Shown: positions 1 through 11,920, numbered from the stretch's first letter. The stretch: 64,000 nucleotides of DNA from Distichodus sexfasciatus (GCA_032718565.1 JAVGVS010000019.1:1181146-1245145); one strand, 5' to 3'. Translations and numbers: made by a program. Notes: generated by a model not told the origin, from the letters alone.

Positions 1-339
1 CGCACTTTTTTCAAGCACGATTGTGCGAAACGTTATTGGGTTTTCTTCAGTCTTACAGTTGTGTATCGTTATACTATTTAAATTTTACTTTCTTAAGAAC
101 AAGTGTATGAAAAAAAACATTTAAAACACTGCTGAATGAGGCTCACTGAACCTTGTTCTACTCCCATTGTAAATCATTCGACTCTCGTCTAACAACCCAT
201 TGACCCCAAATGCTTAGTTTCCAGGACACTACGATAAATCAGTCCAGAAAAGACAAAAGGTTTTCCAACAGCGCTTTATCGGTTCCTGGGAAAACGTCTA
301 AAAAGAGAATTCCACACTGGGTACAATAGTCTACCGTGT

Positions 340-790
340 GACAAACGGGGCCTCCGCCCACCGCATCTCCGGTAAGAACCAACCCCGCCTTTTCTGCGCG
401 TGCCGATGACGACCGCAAGCGCGTGCGCTCGGATGTTCCTCGCGAATATGGCGACGCCTGCCCGCGCTGCCCCCGTTAACAGTGTCGGTAACAGCCCCAC
501 CACCACGCCCGGTTCCGCCAACAGCCACAAACACATAGGCAACTGCCCCGAACTCGATTTCAGGTCGGGAGCGCGAATAGAGGAGCTGAATCGGCTGATT
601 ACTGAGTTCGGTAAACACGATCAGCGCGAGTATGACGACCAGCGAGCTCTGGAGATCCACACGGCCAAAGACTTCATCTTCTCTATGCTCGGTAAGGAGC
701 GGAAAAACACACCTCGCATCGATGACACACCGGGACGGTCTCTACGAACCCCGAGAGCGACGGTTCTAAGAGTGCCGTGATTTACGTGTT
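340..790 (+). promoter_or_regulatory. mb21d2: CpG-rich promoter / first-exon region of mb21d2
   Basis: CpG dinucleotides are dense from about 340 to 790 while both flanks are AT-rich. The patch covers the 5' UTR and coding part of exon 1, as expected for a CpG-island promoter. No TATA box is evident directly upstream. Confidence 0.6.
448..691 (+). CDS. mb21d2: mb21d2 exon 1 (coding part)
   Basis: The start is placed at 448: the context aatATGG has A at -3 and G at +4, and the resulting MATPARAAP aligns with the short mammalian N-terminus. An in-frame ATG at 400 would add 16 residues and cannot be excluded. The exon encodes the variable leader and then PELDFRSGARIEELN through AKDFIFSML. It ends with the first base of a glycine codon before the donor GTAAGG at 692 (phase 1). 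Confidence 0.93.
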
Positions 791-3700
791 GAGGCCGTAT
801 TGCTGCTTTTCTTTGTTATCTTCTGCACAACCGGTGTTAACATTGTCAGCTGGGCGCGTTTTACATGCTTTTAGAAGCTCTGCAAGTTTTTACATTTCGA
901 TATCTAGGGTAGGTAGAGTTTCCCCAACCAAACCCGGTGTTTGCACTGACTTTTACGTTTAGCAGACGCTCTTCTCCTGATTTCACCGAAGCGCAGCCCA
1001 ATATATCGGTTCTGCATTATCGCGGTGTGCGCGTTCGCTACAGCCGTTAAGCAAATTAAATGTTAATACATTATGCTTAAGGATGCATTGATCTAGCTTT
1101 TGGAGATAACCCTACTGATTCATGGCTTTGTGTATGATCCAGCACAGCTAATTGGAATCTTTCTTTATATGAAAGGCAGCATCATTCACTGAATACGTCT
1201 ATTTAATTAATTATTTATTATGAAAGTTATTAATAATAGATATCCATCAGCCTCACAGTTAAACCTACAAAATTACCATCGAAACATATATTTTGTAATG
1301 CGGCAACTATTTGGTGTAACTGAAAAAAATTGATAAAACAATACAAAGGTATTCAATGAGAACCATGTAAACATTTGTAAAGTCTCAAGCTCATAGGAAA
1401 AAAAAGGAAAAATCACAGTTCTCACAAGTACTATAATCAAGTTCTTAAATAAAATAGTTCAGCCCACTGACATCTGATTCAGCTTTTTGAGTCAGTATTG
1501 GCCCAATATTGATATCGTTATCTCATCAGTGTCCCCTAGCCATATAAAACTTTTTTGCTACTTGATACAACAGGAAAACCAGTTCTCAGTTTTTTTTCTA
1601 CAAATTTATTTTAACTTACTCTGATAACTTACTCTGCAGCCCTAAGTTGGGGTTGGATTTGGGTAATTGGGGTAGGATAGATCCAGAACCGGCCTTGATA
1701 TCACATCCAGTCTTGTTGCTAGGCTGACACCATACCCATGTGGTTAGACACAGGATTATTTTGATGTGTCTGATCAAACACAACAAGACTTTAATCATTA
1801 GCTGGTATGACTACAGAGGAAGCTCATGCTGGGTTTCCAGCCCTTGCTGTGTAGAAAATGTGAAATATTGAAACATTGGCCTTACTGACTGACTTTGCAG
1901 ATGTACGCATGTACACAACCATATTGTGCGATCTTTGTGAGGTACTCCCATTGACTTTTTATGAAGCTAAAAGATTCTACATATAGTCCTAACACTAATC
2001 ACAGAAATGAAATCTGCTCAACTAGGCCATAGCTGGACTCACTGCAGTTACTAAAGCCAGCATGTTATTGGCTTGGTGACTAAACTCAAAAGACTTAAGA
2101 GCAATGCACAAAAAGATGAAAAAAAAAATTAAAAGTTCATGTTTAAAATTCAAATTCAAGTTGTATAGTCTCTCTTATTCCCCTCTCAGCCCTGATCAGG
2201 CTAATGATGCTGTGATCAGCCTTCTATAAAGAGTCAGCATAATGTTTTGAAGAACTTCTCTTTCAAAAATGAACCTTGGCATTATCATGATGTTTCTTGG
2301 ACACTGCCATGATGGTGTGATGGCAGTGTCATACTAATACTTCTTCATACTACTATTATAGTGCATTTCTGTGGCTTGTAGTACTATAAAAGTACAAGTG
2401 CCAGAAACATACCACCTGCATTTGTGTAAGGGTCATGTTGGTTCTGCTGGCCATTCAAAGCAGCAGTAAATCAGGCCAGCATCTGATTTAGCACCTCTCC
2501 CTCTCTCTTGCTCTCACTGCTCTCACTGTCTCACACCTTTTCACACACTCTTGCACTTTCTGTCTCTCTCTGTTTCCATTGCTCTCACTTTCTCTCTCAT
2601 TTGCTTCTGCTTCCTCTCTCGCTCGCTCTCTCTGTGTTTTCCTGCCTTCTTTCTTTCTTTCTTTCTTTCTTTCTCTCAAGCATGATATAATTGATGTTAA
2701 TTTAATGTAATGTTAATTCATGCTGTTGTTTCTAAGATGGAAACTTTGTATAATTTTTCAGTTTGTAGGCTTCAAATCTGGGCGTTATTTGGAGAACTTC
2801 TTGTAGCTTCATTCAATAGAAAACTCCTAAAGTTCCTCTCCACCTTGCCCTGAACTCAAAGCCACGTGTTTGTATCAGCAGCTGTGTGGTGAAAAGCTGG
2901 GTTATTGTTTAGGTATAAATACACCCTATGAGAGGCAGTAGAGCTGCTCAGAGTCTCTGTGGGTTTGCATGAGCAATTTATTTAAGGTTGTATATAGTCT
3001 GTCACATGAGGGTGCTGCCCTGTATAATAGCATGCTTTAGCTGAGTGATGTCACCAGAGTTCGAAGTTCACCACATTTATACCAAACTTGTAATAATTAT
3101 TATTATTATTATCTTATTATTTAATTTGCCCTTATCACTGATGTCCTTTCCCTGCTGTCAGGCATGGTACAGAAGCTGGACCAGAAACTCCCGGTTGCCA
3201 ATGAGTACCTGCTGCTGTCGGGGGGTGTGCGGGAGGGCGTGGTGGACATGGACCTGGACGAGCTGACTGTTTATGCCCGTGGGGCTGACTACGACATGGA
3301 CTTCACACTGCTGGTTCCTGCTCTGAAGCTGCACGACCGCAACCAGCCGGTCACACTGGACATGCGCCACTCGCCGCTGTGCCACTCCTGGTTGAGTCTG
3401 CGCTTGTTCGACGAGGGCACCATCAGCAGGTGGAAGGAGTGCTGCACAGTGGCGGAGAGCTCCAGTGGAGTCACCAATTACTTCTTCTCCCCCACACTGG
3501 TGTCAGACTGGTTCCATCAGGCCATTGGCACTGTGCTGCAGGACCTGAGCAGGAAGCCTCAGAGGGGAATGCCGCGGGTGGAGAAGGTAGAAAGGAGCGG
3601 CGCAGTTAGCTCCATCATCTTGGCGGTGGGCGGCAGTCGCATGCTGTACGACGTAGTGCCCGTGGTGTCCTTTAAGGGCTGGCCGGCCGTGGCGCAGGGC

Positions 3701-4405
3701 TGGCTCATGGAGAACCACTTCTGGGATGGCAAGATCACGGAGGAAGAGGTGATCAGCGGTTTCTACCTGCTCCCCACCAGCTCCTCTACGGGCTGCAAGG
3801 AGAACGAGTGGCGGCTGTCGTTCGCCCGCAGCGAGGTGCAGCTCAAGAAGTGCATCTCCAGCAGCCTGATGCAGGCATACCAGGCCTGCAAGGCTCTCAT
3901 CACCAAACTGCTTTCTCGCCCCAAAGCCGTCAGTCCCTACCACCTGCGTACACTCATGCTGTGGGCCTGTGACCGCCTGCCGCATGCTTACCTGGGCCAG
4001 GACGACTATGCTGCACACTTCCTGCTCGGTCTAATTGACGACCTGCAGCATTCCTTGGTCAACAAGGTGTGTCCGAACTACTTCATCCCTCAGTGCAACA
4101 TGCTGGAACACCTAAGCGATGCCACTGCCATGCTGCATGCTCGCAAACTCTCCTCCGTGCGGTCGGACCCCGCAGAGCACCTGCGCACCGCCATAGAGCA
4201 CGCCCGTGCCACCGCCCGCCTCCCCCTCGACGTGCCCCGTCTGCCCTCACCACAGACAGACTCCTCTGACCCGGCCCCCGATGACCGGCTTGCCAAGAAG
4301 CTGCAGCAACTGGTGACTGAGAATCCTGGCAAGTCCATCTCCGTCTTCATCAACCCTGACGACGTCACAAGGCCACATTTCCGCATCGATGACAAGTTCT
4401 TCTGA
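448..4405 (+). CDS. mb21d2: mb21d2: Mab-21 domain-containing protein 2, complete two-exon gene
   Basis: Joining 448-691 to 3162-4405 gives 1488 nt, 495 residues, close to the 491 I recall for human MB21D2. The protein belongs to the Mab-21 / cGAS-like nucleotidyltransferase-fold family; its molecular role is poorly known and no enzymatic activity is claimed here. Seen: a variable N-terminus, then conserved stretches ELDFRSGAR, KHDQREYDDQRALEIH and AKDFIFSMLG in exon 1; LDQKLPVANEYLLLSGGVRE, DYDMDFTLLVPALKLHDRN, VVSFKGWPAVAQ, ENHFWDGKITEEEV and the terminal RPHFRIDDKFF in exon 2. The region after SSVRSDPAEHLRTAIEH is the most divergent from the mammalian protein. fgf12 lies downstream on the same strand, as in mammals. 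No break or frameshift is visible. Confidence 0.97.
692..3161 (+). other. mb21d2: mb21d2 intron 1
   Basis: A 2.47 kb intron with GT/AG ends. AT-rich, with a pyrimidine-rich simple repeat at about 2493-2677 and no coding exon that I can support inside it. Confidence 0.85.
2493..2677. repeat. CT-rich low-complexity tract ending in (CTTT)n
   Basis: Imperfect CT/CTCA-type sequence followed by perfect TTTC tetranucleotides near 2648-2673. Open frames on both strands here are artefacts of low complexity. Confidence 0.9.
3162..4405 (+). CDS. mb21d2: mb21d2 exon 2 (bulk of the Mab-21 domain)
   Basis: The acceptor CTGCTGTCAG ends at 3161. The first two bases complete the glycine codon, followed by MVQKLDQKLP and 413 further residues to TGA at 4403-4405. 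The sequence is GC-rich with strong third-position C/G bias, unlike the AT-rich flanks. An internal ATG at 3164 begins the uninterrupted reading frame, but the conserved exon-1 residues and matching splice phase show it is not the gene start. Confidence 0.97.
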
Positions 4406-4456
4406 AGCCACGCCACCTTCCTGTGTCATCCATATCAGTTAGGGGGTGTAACATAT

Positions 4457-4690
4457 CTATTGTGGTAAAAGCTTTTTTAGAAGACCTCTAGAACAACACA
4501 AACCTAGTTCAGTACATTGGCAACTAATGCTAACTTCTGCTAGCGATTAAAGCTAACATGACACAATATCCATAGGTGCGTTAGTAGAAATTAGCATCAG
4601 CTTGCAGGAATTTTAGCTAACTAGTTGCAGACTTTTGTGTTTGTTTTGGAGGTCTTCTAAAAAAGACATTCAACACTGCACCACAGTTAA
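4457..4690. repeat. Imperfect inverted repeat (foldback element) in the mb21d2 3' UTR
   Basis: The left arm from about 4457 (attgtggtaaaagc, TTTTTTAGAAGACCTC, then acacaaac and gctaacttctgctagcg) is the approximate reverse complement of the sequence ending about 4690 (GAGGTCTTCTAAAAAAGAC, then ccacagttaa). The TTTTTTAGAAGACCTC core at 4473-4488 pairs perfectly with 4649-4664. It is probably an old foldback or MITE-like element. Confidence 0.8.
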
Positions 4691-4827
4691 TGATCCCTCA
4701 GATCACTCAAACAAGTAATCTCTGACTTCCATGTTTTCCCAAAAGGATGTAAAGAATGTAGGAAAGAATGTGGCTTGCCTAAGAAGGAGAGGCCTGCAGG
4801 CTTGGATTCATCTCATTCCATGGGCCG

Positions 4828-4829
<2 letters not shown>

Positions 4830-4858
<29 letters not shown>
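4830..4858. repeat. (CA)n microsatellite
   Basis: About fourteen uninterrupted CA units. Confidence 0.95.
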
Positions 4859-7800
4859 GCTGGATTTTTTAAAATAATTAGCTCAACTTAAGCCAACAGC
4901 ATTTGAGGTGAAGTTAGTTAAATCCACTAAATCACCTCAGAACGCTGGTTATCCTCCAAATCTGGTTTGTCATGATGGCCCTGTGCTACAGTGGTGCTCT
5001 AAAGCTGGTTCATATCAGAATGGATTTGAACAGGGAGGATAAATTAGAACACAGGGCAGCTCTCTTACTGTAGATTCCTCATACGTACAGGACCGGTTTA
5101 TATTCAGTTGTTCATATACAAAGGGGTGTTTGTTTTAGAGAGAGTGTGTGTGTGTTGGTGTGAAAAGAGAACGAGACGGGAGAATGGTGTACACTACTGT
5201 TGTCACTACTTAGGAAGTGGCACAAACCTTTTGCTTCATACAAATAACCTTCATGTTTGGGGTGCTGTTGATAATATCCAAAGGTAAAATCTGGATTAAA
5301 ACTGATCTCATAAACGTATGAAATCCTCCTTTAGAGGAACAGAGAAACACACTGACACATATCCTACACATATTCATAAAAACTTCCCTATGCTAATATT
5401 TATGTTATGCCTGAGCAATATGTATGTCTCATTCTAATTTCCAGTAGTTAAAGCTGAAATAACAGTTTTAAATTCTATACGTTTCTGTGGTGGTGGATAT
5501 TGGCAGATCAAACTAGACAAGTGACAAGATTTTTTTTGTAAACAGAGGTTTGTGACTGTTCGAACGCCAACTTTAAACAATCATTATATATAAGCTATAT
5601 TCATGCTGTTACATTTATATTTGTTTCACTGAAATGAAACATCCTTTTCTAATTGCTCTAGTTTTCACAAGTAGATGCTAATACAACACAACATTGTGTT
5701 TCTCAGAGATGCGCTAGTGGAAATGAACAATGTAGGCATACATCACTCAGGCCTCAAATATAAATGAAGACACTAACCAAGTGAACACACATTTGGACTT
5801 TCTCTCCTTACTGCTGCGCATATCCCTGCCTTTCTTTTGCATAACACGGGAAGCTGGACATCGGTCTTACTGTATATCCTGTATTTGCTGCTAAATATGT
5901 TTTATAACTTTTTTGTGCTATTTTAATAAGGTGGGTGTTGATTTGAGATGTTTTCACTGTGTACATGTTGCTGTAAAGTCCTCTCACTTCACTTTAATTC
6001 ACCAATTAGCTTCACGACAAGTGAACACTGTCTGCCACCTTTGTCACAATTCCAGACAAATCGCTCACCGTCTACAGGGACCAATCACGCTGCCTTATTG
6101 TCCATTTTATCCAAGGGTGTTGATTTATTTAAATGATGTATGTTGCTGTGAGACTTTCAATCTGAATTTGGTGTAGATATTTAATTAGACAAATTGATGG
6201 TTTTATTCAGACTTGAATAGTCATACTGATTAATTAAGTCATTATTTTATATCAGGAGTGTCAAATGTTATTGTGTGATGCAGTCTGGTGTAAACTGACG
6301 TTGCATTACATATCAAACCTGAATGTTTGCTAAATAAATTTATATAGCATCCCAAAATATTTCACTTCAGGCCTTTATTTGTTGCTAATAATGCTACTGT
6401 AACGACTGGTTACCGGCTGGAATCTTTTTCACATCTGTAATAAATGTCACCATTTTTAAAGTTACAAGTCTGAAATGTCTAAATACCTTTATTTTAAATG
6501 CACTTTGACTGAGACTATAGAGGTCAAGTAAACACAATATCTGCCGCATTCTTCAAAATACGGTCTACTACAGTGTACAATCTACATAAGTTGTACAATC
6601 AGACACCAGAAAATTCCACAACCTGCCGTTTTGCCTGTTTAGCTTGTTGCAAGTCTCACGCTTTAGTCTATTTGCAATTGACCATTATAGTGGCCATGTT
6701 AGTACTTAAAAAATACAAAATGATGATGACACTGATGACCTCTATCCAGCAAATACTGTATGTTGAAATAAAGAAATAATCTTTAATCAGAAAAGGGGCA
6801 TTTTGGCCTAAATGATTTAAAAAATATTTAATCTTTAATTTTCATTGTAGTAAAGATATTTGGTGACTGCGTGGAGAAGACAAAAGAAGCACTCAGTAAT
6901 AATCTTCCTTGTTCTCCTTCAAATTAAATGTTGGTTTCAATTTGACATAACAATGATCTTTATGTAAATAAGAAGAGGAGAGAGGGAAGGAAGGAAGGAA
7001 GAGCAGCTGATGTAGGAGAAGCACCTGTGGGACCGTATAGATGATGAAACAGTCTGGGTGGGGCCTTAATGGTTTGGAATGAAGTTGCTGCCTTATCACG
7101 TAGATGGTAACTGTTAAAGTATTTGATTTTTGTGAAATTTTGTTTTGAAACTGCTTATCAGCTATCACAGTGTAACAACTATATGGCACTATATCACCTG
7201 CAGAAAATCCATCTTTTTATGTTGGAACAGTGCCACCAGAACCTTTTACTGTGAAAGCAGGAGCAGAGTCCTTGGGGCTGGCTGAGTTTAAAGTAAACGT
7301 AAGTTATACAGAAAGAAATGTAGCAACCACATTATACTTATTACTTGCTTGCTTATGCTTTCAGCTCACAACCATAAATTCTTCCTTAAAAGGTGATGGG
7401 CATGTTGTCCTTCGCAGCACTTAGCTATAATGAAGGTCCTGACAGCTTTAGCTGAGGAGTCTGTAGTCAACAGGTCTAGATTAGCCAAGGGACTGTACAG
7501 ACTCCTGGGATCAAGGCCAATGTCATGCCACACCTTAGCATCTTGCTAAAACCTTTGCTTAAAGAAACAGACCAATTCCATTTTTTTTTTTGCATTTTTC
7601 ATCTAAAACTAGGTGCCTGTTTTACAAAATATATCTTAACGCCATCCTTTTAAAGTATTTTTAAAAGTCTTTTTAAAAAAAAAGTCGACAGACAGTGATT
7701 CAATACTCAGAAACTTACCAGTAGTTTCTCAACTCAAAGCTCTGCAAAGTTTCAGGTTTTTCCAGACACAGCATACCTGATGCAACTGATTATTCAATTA

Positions 7801-8337
7801 AAATGTATGAGAGTTTTGGGGCAGACGATAACATCTACGCAGAGTCTTATGCCACATGGTTAATGTGTAAATTCTTGTAACATTTGGAAAGCATTATGCA
7901 ATGAAAACTGTAACACTGACACAAGGTTATGAACACTTAACTGCTGGAATGGAAGTGTTTTTCCATTCCAGTATGAGTGAACTTTGCTGACTCTTACTGG
8001 CATCTTCAAAAGTTTCCGTTCCACCTTAAAATCACCGTCCTGACCCCATTTAGCCTCTAGGTGGCTGTGTGTTGATTAAAGTGACTTGTTAATCCAGTGT
8101 TATAGCATTGATGAGGACAGCTTTACTACTTTCCACTGTTTACCTCGGCCTAAAGCTTAGCTTTACTTGCATACAACAGAACACTTGACCAACGTTAAAT
8201 ATCTAAATGTCTCAGGCCAGCAAAATGTCAGCTTCTTATTACACAATCACATAGTCTCAATTGGGAAATCTAACTCTCAGTATTGCCAAATCACGTTGTC
8301 AACATAAAGGTGACTGTACTGTACATGCCTTGTGTTT

Positions 8338-8508
8338 AGGGCACTTGTGTCTGGACCAAGAGCCTGTGGGATCGAATCCTATGTCCAGCATTACCACAAT
8401 TGGGTCCCTGAGCAAGACCCTTAACCCCAAGTTACTCCATGCAGACTGTTATTAACAAATGGGAGTCGCTCTGAATAAGAGTGTCTGCTAAATAATGTAA
8501 ATGTGTGT
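8338..8508 (+). mobile_element. tRNA-derived SINE copy, 5' truncated
   Basis: Shares GGATCGAATCCTA (B-box-like), TTGGGTCCCTGAGCAA, CCCTTAACCCCAAGTT, GTCGCTCTGAATAAGAG and TCTGCTAAAT with the copy at 46826-47020. The A-box side is degraded. Confidence 0.75.
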
Positions 8509-9734
8509 GGAACCATACATACATTAGCAGATAAAAAATAAATCTAAAACATCACATTCCAATTTGCTTTAGGCAATTCCAAGTCTAGGATTTGGCTCAA
8601 TTTTACCAAGATGCTTAGACAGTCTGACCTACGGATGGGGGTCACAACATGCATTAGCATTAAAATATTCCACTATAGGATAATGGTGACCTCTTAAAAT
8701 AACCACTTAAATAAAATATCTACTAAATATGCTCTAATATAGGAATTTTCAGGCCTGTAATGTTCTCTTGATGTATGTTGCATATTCAAAGATACATACA
8801 TCTCTCTTTATGTAGGTACTGACAGGCCAGTCTTGCTGACACAGTCTGGTCCCATCGCAGACTGACAAGTGAGAAGGAGTTGCTGAAAAATGTGCATGTC
8901 ACTTTATTACAACACTTAACAGTTGAGATGTCTCTGTGACTGAAATTCTTTCCATCTTTACCACAAATATTGGAAGTCTTTGGAAAGTCACATAAACTTG
9001 CACCATCTGGTGCCCTTCATCCACCTTGATTCAAAATAAACTTCAACTGTGTCTACTTAGCATTTTCATAAATGATACAGAACAACTTAATTGTATAAAA
9101 CTACATTTGTTTGGACAGCATCTTGATTTGTTTACCTACTTGTTTATTTAGCTTTCTATTATTTGTCAGGCAGGTTTATTTCAGCATAATGTGCATTGCA
9201 TTAAGTAAGGGCAGGATCCAAGTACCACTTCCGCTTTTAATCAGAGGTGGATGTATGATGAGGACAATTCCAGGATTAGGTTTTTACATTTTTTAAGTAA
9301 ACATCCGATCAACTGTTAACTATTAGTTGGCAGAGTATAAAGTATAAGACTGGTAAAGTATAATAATGTGAGGTATGCTAATTTCAAAAGATATTTTTAA
9401 ATGTATTACATTGGCCGAGATTTACCAGACTTGTAAATATCTGTTCTCAGCCAGTCAAAATCTAGTCGGTTGTTCATTCTGCATGTTCAAATTAATAATC
9501 CCAGCCTGCAGTGGACATCTAATGGTTAGAGAGCATGTCAAATCCTAATAAAGTAGGAAATGTCTTACGTGAATAAAATCTTGTCAGTGTTACAGTGCCT
9601 CAGTCTTTTGGTTTCAAAATGTAATTGTGATGTGTGAAGACGTCTAACAGTTCTTACACAGAGCCACATCAAAAGCTCTCCAAATAAAGGATGCAGCATA
9701 TGAAAGATTTCTCACTTTTGGAAATATCAGTCAT

Positions 9735-9920
9735 GGCATTTATCAGACGCTTTTATCCAGGGGTGCGTTTCCCAAAAGCATAGTTACTAACACTATGTTA
9801 GTTGTTAATGTACACTATGTTTTTGGAAAATGCACACCAGACTGGCTAACATTTCCTAATTAAAGGTACAGACTCCCTAGAGCAACTTGGGGTTGAGGAT
9901 ATTGTTTAATGGCCCAATAG
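9735..9920 (-). mobile_element. Reverse-oriented SINE fragment split by a small MITE
   Basis: Pieces of the SINE tail (GCATTTATCAGACGCTTTTATCC at about 9736-9758, then TCCCTAGAGCAACTTGGGG near 9872) flank a roughly 75-bp segment. Its ends (gtgcgtttcccaaaagcatagt and the complement of actatgtttttggaaaatgcac) form terminal inverted repeats with about 19 of 22 matches. Confidence 0.6.
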
Positions 9921-10204
9921 TCATTTAATGTAACTTTTTTCCAGCAACAATAGCTATAGCCATTCATGCCAGGCTCTGGTCCAACATAAAGCCTATTTAT
10001 GCCTAGAAATACCATTCTGTCCTATCTATAGTGTGAGAGAACTCAATCTGTTCTTGTAAAGTTACAAAGTAATAGTGTTGATTAAGTAGTTTGCAGTGAT
10101 TTACTGCTCTCAGCTTGGCTGCATTAACTTCAGTTTGTGTTCTTTGTGTAAGTGTACCTGACAGGTGTATTTTTAAACAGCAGAAGTGCTGATAGTGGGA
10201 AGAG

Positions 10205-10262
10205 AATGTGTGTGTGTGTGTATGTGTGTGTGTGTCTGTGTGTGTGTGTCTGTGTCTGTGTA
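10205..10262. repeat. (TG)n compound microsatellite
   Basis: GTGT/TGTC-type dinucleotide tract with interruptions. Confidence 0.9.
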
Positions 10263-10755
10263 TAAAGATAGTGCTAAGGGAATTATGGTGTCTTGCTGAC
10301 CTGTCTAAGGACCGCTTTTCTAATTCTTACTGCTGATCTGTCTCAGCTTAAACAGCTGAATATGGAAATAATACAGAACTGCGTGTGTATGTGTGTGTGT
10401 TCCTACTTCTCTGGTAGGTTATTTTTGCTTCCCGCTGCCTCAGCAGCTATCAGCACACCTGCAACGTCCACGAACCCTATAAAAATACACACACACACAC
10501 ACTGATCAGTGTCGGTGTGAGAGGCTTGGCTGCTGTTCATGTGCAGCGACCCACATCAGCAGTGGATGAGGTTAGTTACCAGCATCAGCACCACAAATAA
10601 AACACACCAGCTCCCGCGCGCCCCCTACTGGTGCAACCGAGACTCGTAATAATTAAAAGCGTCGTCCGAAACAGACTGGGTTCAGGCTCAAGTCTAAAAG
10701 TGTGAAACACTGCAGAGTATCTCAGAATGACGCCTCGACCTTTAATACGCTTTGT

Positions 10756-10798
<43 letters not shown>
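10756..10798. repeat. (GA)n microsatellite
   Basis: Uninterrupted GA tract of about 21 units. Confidence 0.95.
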
Positions 10799-10799
<1 letters not shown>

Positions 10800-10955
10800 A
10801 TATTAACTGTCAATATAGACAGTTAAAAGTGACTATTTACAGTATATTTACGTATAGAATTTACAGAATTATTTAAATTGAAATATTTATTAATTTACAC
10901 AATAAAGTGTTATAATGTTGAAAACATTCTTGTCTGCAAGCTTTTTTCCAATACA

Positions 10956-11009
10956 TTAAAGTCCGAAAGGCAGTGACGTCACGGTCGTACCTGCTAACGG
11001 CAGCGCTGC

Positions 11010-11011
<2 letters not shown>
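10956..11011 (+). promoter_or_regulatory. CRE-containing segment, copy 1
   Basis: A palindromic cAMP-response-element core TGACGTCA lies at 10974-10981 inside TTAAAG...GTGACGTCACGG..CGT..C..TAACGGC...GCTGCAG. Nearly the same string recurs at 11411-11460. It is followed directly by a long GA tract. Confidence 0.6.
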
Positions 11012-11069
<58 letters not shown>

Positions 11070-11112
11070 AGGGAGAGAGAGAGAGAGAGAGGGAGAAAGA
11101 CAGAGAGAAGAG

Positions 11113-11156
<44 letters not shown>
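11012..11156. repeat. Long (GA)n tract
   Basis: About 145 bp of GA with scattered GGAG, AAAG and GACAG interruptions. It creates spurious open frames rich in Arg-Glu or Ser-Leu. Confidence 0.95.
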
Positions 11157-11159
<3 letters not shown>

Positions 11160-11410
11160 CTGAACTGTCCGTAATTATTATTATCGTTGTTATTTTTTGC
11201 CTGTTAAAACAAACAACAATCAAAAACAAAAATACATTTAACAGAAATTTCAAACACAACACATTGTTAAATTAAACAAATCTTTTAAAATGAGAATTTA
11301 AACAAAAAGACTTAATGTGTCGAACAATACAATAAAATTGCTTTAATTTGAAAATGTAGATGATAAATTAGTTTTAAAACATTAAACATTTATTCTGCAT
11401 TTTCACGGCA

Positions 11411-11455
11411 CCTTAAAGCATGTGACGTCACGGCCGTGCCCGTTAACGGCGGAGC

Positions 11456-11460
<5 letters not shown>
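11411..11460 (+). promoter_or_regulatory. fgf12: CRE-containing segment, copy 2
   Basis: TGACGTCA at 11423-11430 within a near-copy of 10956-11011 and again followed by a GA tract (11461-11492). It lies about 370 bp upstream of the first fgf12 start codon, in GC-rich sequence, so it is a reasonable proximal promoter element. Function is inferred from the motif only. Confidence 0.55.
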
Positions 11461-11495
<35 letters not shown>

Positions 11496-11800
11496 CTCCC
11501 GGTGACGGCACACGGACGCAGGTGATCTACGATCTGGCCAGAAGCAAACACATTCGCTCGCGCGTCCGTTTCACTAACTGGACAGATCCCCGCTTCTTGC
11601 CGCCCGCGCAGTACGGATCCGCGCGTGAAGAGCCGCGTAACCGACCGCGAGCTACGCATCCACGGCTGCTCTGACAAGTCGCACACGCCAAGTGGGGAAC
11701 CGTTATCCGTTATCGCGAGGAGACAAGCGGATCCCAAGCGAGACAGCCAGAGTCGTCGCTTCTTCGTCATCCTCCGTGACCGACAGCATCGCCGCGGGAG

Positions 11801-11831
11801 ATGGAGAGCAAGGACAAGGACAAGAGCGCCG
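11801..11831 (+). CDS. fgf12: fgf12 alternative first exon, short MESK (B) type
   Basis: ATG in good context (gggagATGG) encodes MESKDKDKSA plus the first base of a glutamate codon, then donor GTGAGC at 11832. Spliced to 36412 it reads MESKDKDKSA-EPQLKG. The human short isoform starts MESK-EPQLKG, so the fish exon carries six extra residues, as if the donor had moved 18 nt downstream. It lies in a CpG-rich promoter. This isoform lacks the long basic N-terminus of the A form. Confidence 0.8.
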
Positions 11832-11920
11832 GTGAGCAACTTTCCGCCGTTTACCCGCCATGGTTTTGGGTGTGGAAGCGGACCTACCGGCGGCGCGGGG
11901 CAGTGCGTGTGTGTATGCGT

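Larger units (their letters stand above)
4406..6338 (+). other. mb21d2: Probable mb21d2 3' UTR
   Basis: Non-coding AT-rich sequence after the mb21d2 stop. The first canonical AATAAA that I find on this strand is at 6333-6338. The span holds an inverted repeat (4457-4690) and a CA microsatellite. The end point is inferred; earlier ATTAAA signals exist. Confidence 0.45.
6339..10955. other. Intergenic region between mb21d2 and fgf12
   Basis: AT-rich, with many stops in all frames. Contains tRNA-type SINE fragments near 8338-8508 and 9735-9920, a TG-rich compound microsatellite at 10205-10262 and a GA tract at 10756-10798. I see no supported gene. Confidence 0.7.

Noticed and set aside
3503..4018. 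Minus-strand 171-codon frame opposite mb21d2
   Set aside because: Shadow of the GC-rich mb21d2 exon; codon pattern and homology belong to the plus strand.
10873..11275. Open frames on both strands rich in Ser-Leu or Arg-Glu
   Set aside because: Direct translation of the long GA tract; low complexity only.
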